64,000 nucleotides of DNA from Aureibaculum sp. 2308TA14-22 (lineage in GTDB: Bacteria > Bacteroidota > Bacteroidia > Flavobacteriales > Flavobacteriaceae), in the NCBI RefSeq assembly GCF_040538665.1, contig NZ_JBEWXT010000001.1, positions 1,390,501 through 1,454,500 of the forward strand, written 5' to 3'. The notes beneath the pieces are model-generated. The model searched no databases. It was not told the origin of the DNA and worked only from the letters and a program-made list of their open reading frames with translations. Below are positions 39,541 to 47,020 of this stretch, piece after piece. Numbering within the stretch: position 1 is the first letter of the stretch; each line of letters opens with the position of its first letter. The position numbers and the translations under genes are program-made.

Positions 39541-39708
39541 CTATTTATTCATGTCATGTTTTAGTTCTAAGATTGGAACCCATTGAAAATTTATAGGATA
39601 CCATTTGTCAATATTTTTATCAATTTTAATTGAGACTTGATTGTTATAAGAAAATACATATTGTGTATTCAGAATTTTGCTTCTTTCTTCTAGACTCTTT
39701 TTTCTCAT
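39541..39708 (-). CDS. small protein, 55 residues, translationally coupled to the upstream outer-membrane protein gene
   Basis: A 55-codon frame with ATG at 39708-39706 and TAG at 39543-39541. Its start overlaps the TGA of the preceding gene as ATGA, the usual arrangement for translational coupling in an operon. The product begins with a basic stretch (M-R-K-K-S-L-E-E-R-S-K), is not hydrophobic and has no signal peptide; the C-terminal half is rich in tryptophan and isoleucine. No family recognised. The overlap is the main evidence that it is a real gene. Confidence 0.55.
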   Translation of the reverse strand: MRKKSLEERSKILNTQYVFSYNNQVSIKIDKNIDKWYPINFQWVPILELKHDMNK

Positions 39709-40358
39709 GATTTTCGTTTTTTATATCTATTTCTACCCATATTAAAAACTCCAATTTTAACTCCTATACCAGCTGAAAATCCATTAATTCTAGATAATGA
39801 ATATTCAGGTTTAAAATTCACTCTACTAGAAAAGCGATACTTAACTCCTGCTTCAAGTTGAATATACCTATTGATATTATAAAGTATATTTGCACCAGGC
39901 TCTACAACAAAAACAGGATCCCAATCATCATCATTTATAGTACTATCGTCATCTATATCACCTTCTAATAATCCGACGGCCCCACCACCAATAAGCAAAG
40001 GAAACGAGATATTCACCTTTGATTTGCTAAACACTATAGGCTCTAAGTGTAAGCCTCCATAGGCACCAACCAAATCCCTATCATTAATAGAAAGTCCTTG
40101 TTTATTGGTGTCAGAATAAAATCCAGTACCTACAAAACCAATTTCGAATTGTTGATTAGCTACATAAGCCACTTTAAAACTAGATAAATAGGTATCTGCT
40201 TTTTTTAGTTGGCCATAATGAAAGCCTAATCCCATATAGACACCATGCACAGTATTGTTACGATCGTTAAACTCTATATAATCATCAGACTCTTGTGCGT
40301 TTATACTATATGAAGCACTAAAAAGTAGTAGAAGAAAAGTAATTTTAATTTGTTTCAT
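39705..40358 (-). CDS. predicted outer-membrane beta-barrel protein
   Basis: 217 residues with a signal peptide ending S-I-N-A-Q. The mature part alternates polar and hydrophobic residues with many glycines and aromatics (for example G-V-Y-M-G-L-G-F-H-Y-G), typical of a small outer-membrane barrel. The C-terminus (R-Y-K-K-R-K-S) is unusually basic and lacks a terminal aromatic residue. Function unknown. It overlaps a 55-codon gene by four bases. Confidence 0.7.
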   Translation of the reverse strand: MKQIKITFLLLLFSASYSINAQESDDYIEFNDRNNTVHGVYMGLGFHYGQLKKADTYLSSFKVAYVANQQFEIGFVGTGFYSDTNKQGLSINDRDLVGAYGGLHLEPIVFSKSKVNISFPLLIGGGAVGLLEGDIDDDSTINDDDWDPVFVVEPGANILYNINRYIQLEAGVKYRFSSRVNFKPEYSLSRINGFSAGIGVKIGVFNMGRNRYKKRKS

Positions 40359-40506
40359 GATATTTTATGTTAATTAAGTTATTATAAAGACAAGCTAAAA
40401 AATGATAGGTTGCATTAAATTATTTTATTTTAAAAAAATAGTTGGGCAGTTACTCATTAGAAAATAGGAAAGTCTTACACAGTATGACGCTATTTCTATG
40501 CTGAGG

Positions 40507-41601
40507 CTAAAATTCTTTTAAAAGAATGGCACCTTTTTTTCCGGTAAAAGAAAATGTTCCGTTACGCAATTTTCCATAAGATGCATTAATCTTCCGAATC
40601 TTTTTACCTTTATCAATAACATTAGATTTAATATTAGAAAATGACTTTGGTAACCGTAGTAAACCTTCTTCTAAAGTAGCATCAAAATTAAAAGAGAGAT
40701 TGGTTATATTCATGGTGACATCAGATGATTCTTGATGAATGGTCACTAAAGCATCTGCTTTATTTATTTTAGAAACCTTGAGGTCCGCAATTTTCAAGAA
40801 TAAATCAATGTTACTATCAACAGTATCTAGCTGTACGTTAGAAAATTTAATAGTACCATGTATATTTTCAACATTTTCAATGGTAATTTCATCTTTACTA
40901 GAAATGAGTTCTAATGCATTTACTTTATTAAGTTCTATAGTTGCACCACTAGTTGTCAATGACAAATCTTGAGAATTCTCAATATCAATAGCACCATTTT
41001 TTAAGCTTATATTTCCATAAGCAATCGATTTTGTTCTCAGTTTTCCGAACTTCATATCAATATTGGCATTTGCAATAGATTGGTTTACCCATAAATCACC
41101 ATGTTCTGTGTTGGCCTTTAATTTGCCTGTCCAGTTATCAATAATAATATCTCCAAATTTATTGGTAATATCAATTTCTGCTTTGCTCGGTAAATAAATG
41201 GTATAATTAATTTCAATATTACTTTTATCAAAGTCAAAAGGGTTTACTTTATTAAAATACCTTGAAAAGAGACTGGTGTTCTTTTTATTAATTTCAGAAA
41301 CAACACTTACAAAATTATCAGCAGTTCTAAATTTAGGAACAATACGATTAATAAGATCTTGTGTATTTTCTTTTTTCTTGCTACTCGCCTTTATATCTAT
41401 AGAGATAGCTATATTATTTTCTTCCCAGCCGGTAATAGTTACGTTACCGTATTTATTCTCTATGTGCAATTCACCAGCGTTAGTCATTTCAAAAGTTTTC
41501 TCAACTTCCTTGGTGATAGTTTCCTGAGAAAACAGCTGATAACTTGCTATCAGTAGTATAAGCAGCAGCTTATTTTTATAATGTATACCCATAATCGTCA
41601 T
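40507..41601 (-). CDS. DUF4097-like adhesin/solenoid protein of an ECF sigma operon
   Basis: 364 residues; the likely start is the ATG at 41601 or 41592, both overlapping the anti-sigma gene. A signal peptide ends L-F-S-Q. The mature protein opens with I-E-N-K-Y-G-N-V-T-I-T-G-W, and the repeated pattern of short strands and turns that follows fits the DUF4097/GIN-type beta-solenoid. It is the third gene of the sigma/anti-sigma operon. Solenoid proteins are frequent targets or sensors in such systems in flavobacteria, which is inference. Confidence 0.72.
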   Translation of the reverse strand: MTIMGIHYKNKLLLILLIASYQLFSQETITKEVEKTFEMTNAGELHIENKYGNVTITGWEENNIAISIDIKASSKKKENTQDLINRIVPKFRTADNFVSVVSEINKKNTSLFSRYFNKVNPFDFDKSNIEINYTIYLPSKAEIDITNKFGDIIIDNWTGKLKANTEHGDLWVNQSIANANIDMKFGKLRTKSIAYGNISLKNGAIDIENSQDLSLTTSGATIELNKVNALELISSKDEITIENVENIHGTIKFSNVQLDTVDSNIDLFLKIADLKVSKINKADALVTIHQESSDVTMNITNLSFNFDATLEEGLLRLPKSFSNIKSNVIDKGKKIRKINASYGKLRNGTFSFTGKKGAILLKEF

Positions 41602-42124
41602 TTATTTTTTCAGCGTTATTAATTTGCTCTAATAAGTTTTCTATAATTTCAATTCTCTTTTTATAATTAATTACAATGGCCTCTAATATGCGTTCTGAGT
41701 CCAAGTTTTTTTGAAGTTCTAACTTTAATACGTCATACTCTTGGTCTAACTCATCCATAAACAGTAAAAACTCATGCTTATCTTCTTCTGATAATTTCGA
41801 ATTAGTATTAATAAGCTTTACCTGATGTGCCACTAATGCCTTATAATGCATATCTATATCGTTAAGCTCTTGCGAGGTAACGCTATTTTGTTGATTGTCA
41901 ATTTTATCATTTGAAAAAAAGTTAATCACTGAAAACAATCCAATAGCAATCACAATGCTAGCCGCCACTTTTAGTATTCGTGAATTCCACAACTTTATAG
42001 TTTTGGGCTTTTTATCTAAATCGTCAAGCCTAGACTCAATAGTTGCCCAAAGTTTTGCTTTGTCTGCTTTATGCTCATCAAAGAAGTGCTTATTTTCTTT
42101 TATGTGTTTTTCGAAATTATCCAT
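41576..42124 (-). CDS. predicted membrane anti-sigma factor
   Basis: 182 residues. An acidic/basic N-terminal cytoplasmic part (1-48) precedes one transmembrane helix (about 49-69), followed by a periplasmic helical region rich in coiled coil. The family is diverged and no zinc-binding motif is present. The assignment rests on topology and on gene order: its ATG overlaps the stop of the ECF sigma gene by one base (TAATG), the classic sigma/anti-sigma arrangement. Confidence 0.75.
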   Translation of the reverse strand: MDNFEKHIKENKHFFDEHKADKAKLWATIESRLDDLDKKPKTIKLWNSRILKVAASIVIAIGLFSVINFFSNDKIDNQQNSVTSQELNDIDMHYKALVAHQVKLINTNSKLSEEDKHEFLLFMDELDQEYDVLKLELQKNLDSERILEAIVINYKKRIEIIENLLEQINNAEKINDDYGYTL

Positions 42125-42663
42125 TATATTGTTTTTACAATTTCAATTAATTTTTTCTTAGCTCTATGGTATTGCGATTTTGAGGTTGATACTGAAATCT
42201 CTAATATTTCCGAAATTTCTATGTGGTCATATCCTTCAATCAAATAGAGGTTAATTATTTGTTGGTAACCCGGAGGTAACAACCGTATTCCTTTACTAAT
42301 TTTTTTTATATCGGTTACAGGTGCATCTTCATTGGTTTCTTCTGTTATGCGATACATTTCATTTTCAATAGGCAATACTGGTATTCTTTTTAGCTTTAAA
42401 TGATTAATACTTTTATTAACCACAATTCTTTTTAACCACGAACCAAAAGTACTTTCATATCTAAAAGACGATAGGTTCTTAAAGGCATCAACAAAACTAT
42501 CTTGAACAACATCTTCAGCATCTTCTTTTATACGTACCATACGTAATCCCACATTGTACATAGCATCTACATATAGTTGGTATAACTTATATTGCGAGTT
42601 TCTATCTCCAATCTTGCTTTTTTCAACAAGTTCTTTATGGGTATATAAGATGTTGGTCTTCAA
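42124..42663 (-). CDS. ECF-type RNA polymerase sigma factor
   Basis: 179 residues. Region 2 carries D-A-M-Y-N-V-G-L-R-M and D-A-E-D-V-V-Q-D-S-F; region 4 ends with I-E-G-Y-D-H-I-E-I-S-E-I-L-E-I-S-V-S-T-S-K-S-Q, the helix-turn-helix that reads the -35 element. It is the first gene of an operon with a membrane anti-sigma factor and a solenoid protein, and probably responds to envelope conditions. Confidence 0.92.
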   Translation of the reverse strand: MKTNILYTHKELVEKSKIGDRNSQYKLYQLYVDAMYNVGLRMVRIKEDAEDVVQDSFVDAFKNLSSFRYESTFGSWLKRIVVNKSINHLKLKRIPVLPIENEMYRITEETNEDAPVTDIKKISKGIRLLPPGYQQIINLYLIEGYDHIEISEILEISVSTSKSQYHRAKKKLIEIVKTI

Positions 42664-42826
42664 TTAATTTTATTAGCTGTAATTCTATTTAAAATAGTTT
42701 TTATTTTTAAGCTACTACTATAGACAGCCTAAAATGGTAAGGGTTGCATTTAAATGACTAAAAAATAAAAGTATTGTTACAAAATGCTGGTTATTTAGAT
42801 AACTAATTTATTATCAAATACTTTTC

Positions 42827-42834
42827 TATATTTG
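42827..42834 (+). promoter_or_regulatory. -7 element TATATTTG before the NTF2-like gene
   Basis: Exact TAnnTTTG match, 63 bases before the ATG at 42898. There is no TTG at the expected spacing. Confidence 0.45.
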
Positions 42835-42897
42835 CTTCACTTCCTTTATCAGATTTAGGATATAACAATTTCTATTACTAATTTAAATACCTATAAC

Positions 42898-43326
42898 ATG
42901 AAAATCAACAAAATTTTAATGCTAGCGTTTCTCTTTTTTGTTACGCAACTAACTACTGCTCAAACAGAGTTACAAGAAATTACTTCAACCTTAATGGATT
43001 ATATAGAAGGTACTGCCAACGGTGAACCTGACCGGGTAAAAAAGGCATTTCACCCTGACCTGAATCTTTATACGGTTGCTGGTGATAGTCTAAGGGTTTG
43101 GCATGGGCAAAATTATACAGGTGGTATAAAAAAAGGAAGAATAAGCAACCGTATTGGAAGAATAGTAGCTATTGATTATGAAAACAATGCCGCTAGTGCT
43201 AAGATTGAAATACTAATGCCTGATGCAAAAAGAAGATATACAGACTATTTGTTATTGCTAAAATACCAAGGTAGTTGGAAGATTATACATAAGTCATATA
43301 CTTTTGTGAAGTATCCTGACGAATAA
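42898..43326 (+). CDS. secreted NTF2-like (lumazine-binding-type) protein
   Basis: 142 residues with a signal peptide ending L-T-T-A-Q. The single NTF2-like domain matches that at 33754-34164 closely (Y-I-E-G-T-A-N-G-E-P-D-R-V-K-K-A-F-H-P-D-L-N-L-Y) and also the first domain of the fusion at 25864-26979. Monocistronic, with a strong terminator at 43400-43442. Function unknown. Confidence 0.83.
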   Translation: MKINKILMLAFLFFVTQLTTAQTELQEITSTLMDYIEGTANGEPDRVKKAFHPDLNLYTVAGDSLRVWHGQNYTGGIKKGRISNRIGRIVAIDYENNAASAKIEILMPDAKRRYTDYLLLLKYQGSWKIIHKSYTFVKYPDE

Positions 43327-43399
43327 CGTTTGAGTATTTAAACTAAAATATAGTTCAAAAGTTTGCAATAATAGCTTAAGCATATAATTCACTTTACAT

Positions 43400-43442
43400 A
43401 AAAACCTATTTGAGATTTCTACAATCTTAAATAGGTTTTTTT
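43400..43442. terminator. intrinsic terminator after the NTF2-like gene
   Basis: Long stem AAAAACCTATTTGAGATT with AATCTTAAATAGGTTTTT, one internal mismatch, loop of five bases, then more T. It insulates the ordinary genome to the left from the accessory island to the right. Confidence 0.9.
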
Positions 43443-43534
43443 AATGCTACAGTTTAAAAACTTACAATTTCAGTCTAAACCAACCTTAAATGTATTCTTT
43501 TCTCTTCTCAAAATCAATTTTCAATTGAAAATAA

Positions 43535-43597
43535 GGGAAAAATCCTCAAGAAAGTTCAGGAAAAACACCCTTAAAAAAAGGGGGAAAATCCTGTTGA
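43535..43597 (+). promoter_or_regulatory. triple-box regulatory block, left copy
   Basis: Three boxes of the form GGG-A-rich-CC(C) start at 43535, 43559 and about 43581 (roughly 23-bp period). The block ends in TGTTGA, whose TTG sits where a -33 element would be for the gene at 43650, 52 bases on. Aligned by eye with the minus-strand copy at 46089-46028, about 47 of 62 positions agree with a single one-base gap. Confidence 0.65.
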
Positions 43598-43649
43598 TTA
43601 TTTGAAATTTTATTAGAAAACTTAATCATCAACTTAAAAATGTAACCTT

Positions 43650-44006
43650 ATGCCTGAAGAAAAAGAAGAAAGTCAGATAATCCCTTGTAATGGAACAAAA
43701 ACAAAAGATTGGTATTCTTGGATTAATCGTATGCCACCAAAACCAGATGATTTTCACGTAGTTGGCGAGGTCTTGGTTTCAAACCCAGGAGTCGAACCTA
43801 TGCTCGTTCCCAAAGAGCCTCAAGGTACAAATCCTCAAACTTTATTACTTGATCTTTTTTTACATCAAAAACCTGGTGTCTGGCCTAGAATTATGGTTTG
43901 GAAACCAGTGAGATACGACAAGATGAGTAACGTGAATTATTCTAATGTAGAAGTTTTTTGTGATAATTCTATTCTTGCCAAAATGGAAGTTGAAGAAGTT
44001 CACTAA
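43650..44006 (+). CDS. small protein of unknown function paired with a QueC-like enzyme
   Basis: 118 residues, soluble, with no signal peptide or membrane segment. It is rich in proline, with tryptophan in D-W-Y-S-W and K-P-G-V-W-P, and appears mostly beta-strand in the C-terminal half. No family recognised. It is the first gene after the left triple-box block and is followed 115 bases later, in the same direction, by the QueC-like gene, with a perfect hairpin between them. Pairing suggests it may be a partner or substrate of that enzyme; this is inference. Confidence 0.7.
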   Translation: MPEEKEESQIIPCNGTKTKDWYSWINRMPPKPDDFHVVGEVLVSNPGVEPMLVPKEPQGTNPQTLLLDLFLHQKPGVWPRIMVWKPVRYDKMSNVNYSNVEVFCDNSILAKMEVEEVH

Positions 44007-44067
44007 GTAAACGAAAGCTTATGAAATTATAAATGGAATACCTAAATAAAGGAAACTCTTTTATGTG

Positions 44068-44092
44068 AAGTATTTCCTAGTCAGAAATACTT
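44068..44092. promoter_or_regulatory. perfect 9-bp hairpin between the unknown gene and the QueC-like gene
   Basis: AAGTATTTC (44068-44076), a seven-base loop and GAAATACTT (44084-44092) form a perfect inverted repeat without a following T run. It could be an operator, an mRNA processing or stability element, or an attenuator setting the ratio of the two products. Confidence 0.5.
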
Positions 44093-44121
44093 AAAGAAGA
44101 AATTATACTAAATATTAAAAA

Positions 44122-44763
44122 ATGGGAAAAGAATTTATATTAATGTCTGGGGGGTTGGATAGTACAACATTGGCATATCATTTAAAAAATGAAAAAAAAA
44201 TTAATATCGAAGGGCTTTTTATGGATTATGGACAGCCAACTTCTTCGGAAGAATTAAAAACTGTAAGAGATATTGGAAATGATTTGCAAATAAATATAAG
44301 AAGGGTTGATTTAAGTACCATATGGAGTAATTTTGAGAACGAAGGTTTAGATCCATATGCTGCTGCATGCACTGAGACAGCAAATATTTTTGCTCCTATT
44401 TTGTTGGCTGCAACATTTGCATATGCCGCAGGTAGCACAAAACTTTATTCTGCATTTCATGCTACAGATGTCCAACTTTTTTCATCAACAGTTCCTGTAT
44501 TAAAGTCTCAAGAAAAGATAATGGAAGAGGTTTCTAAAAAGAAAGGAGTTAATTTTCAATATGCTTTACCATTCATTAATTATTCTAAGGCTCAAGTAAT
44601 TGAGATCGGACATTCGTTAAAAGTTCCTTTTGAAAAAACATTAACTTGCCTAAATAATGATAAAACAAGCGAAGGGCATTGCGGTGAATGTAATCCTTGT
44701 AAAACAAGGAGGAAAGCTTTTAAAGAGGCTAATATATTTGATAAAACTAATTATGCAAAATAA
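44122..44763 (+). CDS. diverged QueC-like (7-cyano-7-deazaguanine synthase family) ATP-pyrophosphatase
   Basis: 213 residues. The PP-loop S-G-G-L-D-S (9-14) that adenylates the substrate is intact, as are four cysteines at 176, 187, 190 and 193 (C...C-G-E-C-N-P-C) forming the QueC zinc site. However, the QueC substrate-region blocks are replaced: E-T-A-N-I-F-A-P stands where the R-N-containing block is expected, and A-F-H-A-T-D-V-Q-L-F-S where D-x-S-G-Y-P-D is typical. No queD, queE or queF gene is nearby. QueC relatives occur in defence loci (QatC; Cap9 of type IV CBASS), so a nucleobase or protein-modifying role in immunity is plausible but unproven. Confidence 0.8.
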   Translation: MGKEFILMSGGLDSTTLAYHLKNEKKINIEGLFMDYGQPTSSEELKTVRDIGNDLQINIRRVDLSTIWSNFENEGLDPYAAACTETANIFAPILLAATFAYAAGSTKLYSAFHATDVQLFSSTVPVLKSQEKIMEEVSKKKGVNFQYALPFINYSKAQVIEIGHSLKVPFEKTLTCLNNDKTSEGHCGECNPCKTRRKAFKEANIFDKTNYAK

Positions 44764-44810
44764 TCTTAGTGATTAGCTAAGTTAAAAGATATTTATAATT
44801 TGATTGATAA

Positions 44811-45638
44811 TTATTTAATAATATCCAATGCAATCACTAAACCATGCCATAATTTATTCTGGTAAACCCATTTCGAAGAGTCATTTCCAATAGCATTATC
44901 CCATCCAATGGCATAGCCCAAATTAAAATTATTAACTCCAACCATTATAAATGTGCCATAAGTAAAAGTTGCAGCTTTTCTATCAACTGATATACCAGGT
45001 GCACTTGATGCCGCTTTCAAATCAGTAGCACCTAAATTAAGTAAAAGCCCTCCGTTAATCGAATATTGATTTGTGTTCTTGCCCATAGTCTTTTCAGAAG
45101 GGTTAAACACATTTAAACTCAATTTAGCTACTGGTGCTAAACCGATATTAACACCGGTCTCTACTTGATTTGGAATCATGCTTCCGTTATCAACCCTTTT
45201 TCGAAATTTAAGTGGGATACTCAAAGTTTGCAAGGCTACTTGAAATTGAGAATATTTAAAACTTTCTTGATATTCAGAAAAATCCGTAATGGAACTTTCA
45301 GAAGTATAAATTGCATTATTCAGAGCAATTTTCTTAGCTTCCGATTTAACAACTTTAACAGTCTTTATTAATACTGAATTTTCACTTTTTAAAATATCTT
45401 TATTTTTGATTATCAGGTAATCCGTTTTATCACCTATTTTTGTTTTTATAGTTTTTAACACTTTATAAACGCGATACTCATCTTGGGGTCTAGGTTTAGT
45501 AATATCTATTGGTCCAGAATCTTGATTATCTACATATTGAAATACATAATTATCTTTTAATACTTTTTTTGTTGGAGAGCAACTGATAAAAAGTGAAGCT
45601 ACAAATAACAATATTGTTTTTAGAAAAAATTTATTCAT
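44811..45638 (-). CDS. island lipoprotein, beta-rich C-terminal half
   Basis: 275 residues with a signal peptide and lipobox F-I-S-C (Cys20). Residues ~25-130 are mixed and charged; residues ~130-275 show alternating strand patterns with glycines, possibly an outer-membrane or surface barrel-like region. No family recognised. Its ATG overlaps the TGA of the small lipoprotein gene upstream by four bases. It converges with the QueC-like gene inside the island. Confidence 0.65.
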   Translation of the reverse strand: MNKFFLKTILLFVASLFISCSPTKKVLKDNYVFQYVDNQDSGPIDITKPRPQDEYRVYKVLKTIKTKIGDKTDYLIIKNKDILKSENSVLIKTVKVVKSEAKKIALNNAIYTSESSITDFSEYQESFKYSQFQVALQTLSIPLKFRKRVDNGSMIPNQVETGVNIGLAPVAKLSLNVFNPSEKTMGKNTNQYSINGGLLLNLGATDLKAASSAPGISVDRKAATFTYGTFIMVGVNNFNLGYAIGWDNAIGNDSSKWVYQNKLWHGLVIALDIIK

Positions 45639-45970
45639 TTGATATTGGTGTTTAGTAAGAATTCATTGTTTAGAGTATCAAATTTTAACCTTTGTTTTGA
45701 AAGGATAGAGAGTAAAGCAGAAGTCCGTTCTGGACTTAATCTACTAGCCTTATATTCCGCTTCATTGCTTAATGAAATGATTATATATGCATTTGCTTGT
45801 GGATTAAAACGCATTTTGTATGCGACTACATCTTGAATATCAGAAAGGCCTTGGATATTACTAGGTTTGATTTGTTCAAAATGTATTTTTTCCTCACAAC
45901 TTGTAGCTAGAAAAAGAATAACAATAAATAGAATAAAAGAAATTAATTTTTGAGGATTGCTGTTTTTCAT
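45635..45970 (-). CDS. small island lipoprotein
   Basis: 111 residues with a signal peptide and lipobox L-A-T-S-C. The mature ~85 residues look alpha/beta and have no recognisable family. It overlaps the following lipoprotein gene by four bases, so the two are translated together. The right triple-box block ends 57 bases upstream of its ATG, in the same orientation as the left block has to the gene at 43650. Confidence 0.65.
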   Translation of the reverse strand: MKNSNPQKLISFILFIVILFLATSCEEKIHFEQIKPSNIQGLSDIQDVVAYKMRFNPQANAYIIISLSNEAEYKASRLSPERTSALLSILSKQRLKFDTLNNEFLLNTNIK

Positions 45971-46027
45971 AATAGAGTAAGGGGTTAATTAATTGTTCTA
46001 CAAGTTATTACGATAATTTAGTGTAAG

Positions 46028-46089
46028 TCAACAGGGTTTTTCCCCTTTTTTGACGGGATTTTGCCTTAGATAATTTGGGTGTTTTTCCC
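46028..46089 (-). promoter_or_regulatory. triple-box regulatory block, right copy
   Basis: On the plus strand, boxes GGGTTTTTCCCC (46034), GGGATTTTGCC (46055) and GGGTGTTTTTCCC (46077) recur at 21-22 bp. Read on the minus strand the block matches the left copy and ends in TGTTGA facing the lipoprotein gene at 45970. Its other edge lies three bases from the TTG of the methyltransferase-operon promoter, so both divergent transcripts could be controlled from it. Confidence 0.65.
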
Positions 46090-46091
46090 TA

Positions 46092-46122
46092 TTGACTTTT
46101 AGCTTTAAAAAGACTACATTTG
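46092..46122 (+). promoter_or_regulatory. promoter of the methyltransferase-ATPase operon
   Basis: TTG (46092-46094), 20 bp, then TACATTTG (46115-46122), an exact TTG/TAnnTTTG pair. A leader of about 45 bases precedes the ATG at 46169. It abuts the right triple-box block. Confidence 0.75.
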
Positions 46123-46168
46123 TAAATTGTCGTTATAGGATTGTCGCTCTTTAACCCTTATTCTTTAA

Positions 46169-47014
46169 ATGTCACAACCAAATCTCCAGTTAAAAGAAGA
46201 AAAAGTAGTATGTAAGCCTTTTTTAAGATGGACTGGGTCTAAGTCTTGGTTCGTTAAAAGTCTTTTGAAAGAATATTTACCAAAAAATTTCAATAATTAC
46301 CACGAATGTTTCCTTGGAGGAGCTTCTGTTTTCTTTTCTCTACAACCTCAAAAAAAAGCTTATTTGTACGATACAAATACTGAATTGATAGAAACTTATA
46401 TTCAACTAAGGGACAATTTAGATTTAGTAATTAAATCTTTGAAAAGATTAAAAAATACTGAAGAAGAATATTATAGAATTAGAAAAACTAATTCATTAAC
46501 TCCTCATACACGTGCAGCTAAGTTTATTTATTTGAATAGATGTTCTTTTAATGGGATTTATAGAGTAAATAGGAGAGGTGAATATAATGTACCCTATGGT
46601 AAACGAAAAAATGTTGATATTGTTACTGAGGAAAATTTAAAATTAGTTAGCGAATCCTTGAAGGGAATTGAAATAATTAATCATGACTTTTCTTTGGTTT
46701 TAGAAAACTTGAAACCAAAGGATTTGGTTTTTCTTGACCCACCGTATACAGTTGCACATGAGCATAATGGTTTCATTGAATATAATCAAAACTTATTCTC
46801 TTTGGATGATCAAAAACGATTGGCAGAATTAACCAAAGAAATAGATAAAAAAGGAGCTTATTTTATATTAACTAATGCAGCTCATAAAACCATTCGAAAT
46901 ATTTATCATGGAGTAGGTAAAATTAGAAAAGTTGAAAGATATAGTAAAGTAGGCGGTAGAGCAAAAACTAGAGGAATGTTCAATGAATTTATAATTACTA
47001 ATATTTTTAATTAA
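46169..47014 (+). CDS. D12-class (Dam-type) N6-adenine DNA methyltransferase
   Basis: 281 residues, near normal length for the family. S-adenosylmethionine-binding motif I is F-L-R-W-T-G-S-K (18-25), a following block is E-C-F-L-G-G-A-S-V-F-F, and the catalytic motif IV is D-P-P-Y (190-193). The target-recognition part includes N-R-C-S-F-N-G-I-Y-R-V-N-R-R-G, a Dam/DpnM-like block, which hints at a GATC-like target but cannot prove one. No restriction endonuclease of recognised type lies beside it; instead four further genes follow on the same strand with gaps of 2-41 bases. In this setting it may mark self DNA or methylate a specific site for the system. Confidence 0.9.
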   Translation: MSQPNLQLKEEKVVCKPFLRWTGSKSWFVKSLLKEYLPKNFNNYHECFLGGASVFFSLQPQKKAYLYDTNTELIETYIQLRDNLDLVIKSLKRLKNTEEEYYRIRKTNSLTPHTRAAKFIYLNRCSFNGIYRVNRRGEYNVPYGKRKNVDIVTEENLKLVSESLKGIEIINHDFSLVLENLKPKDLVFLDPPYTVAHEHNGFIEYNQNLFSLDDQKRLAELTKEIDKKGAYFILTNAAHKTIRNIYHGVGKIRKVERYSKVGGRAKTRGMFNEFIITNIFN

Positions 47015-47020
47015 TTTCGA

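Noticed and set aside
40470-40512. Possible further copy of the interspersed repeat
   Set aside because: Only a short TTCTATGCTGAGGCT-like stretch resembles module 2; too weak to count.
43535-46089. Terminal inverted repeats of a 2.5-kb mobile element
   Set aside because: The two ~63-bp blocks are inverted, but no transposase lies between them and flanking bases show no target duplication. Their constant distance and orientation to start codons fit regulatory regions better.
46169-47014. Simple type II restriction-modification system
   Set aside because: The methyltransferase is clear, but none of the adjacent proteins shows a restriction endonuclease motif that I can see, and four further genes are tightly linked.
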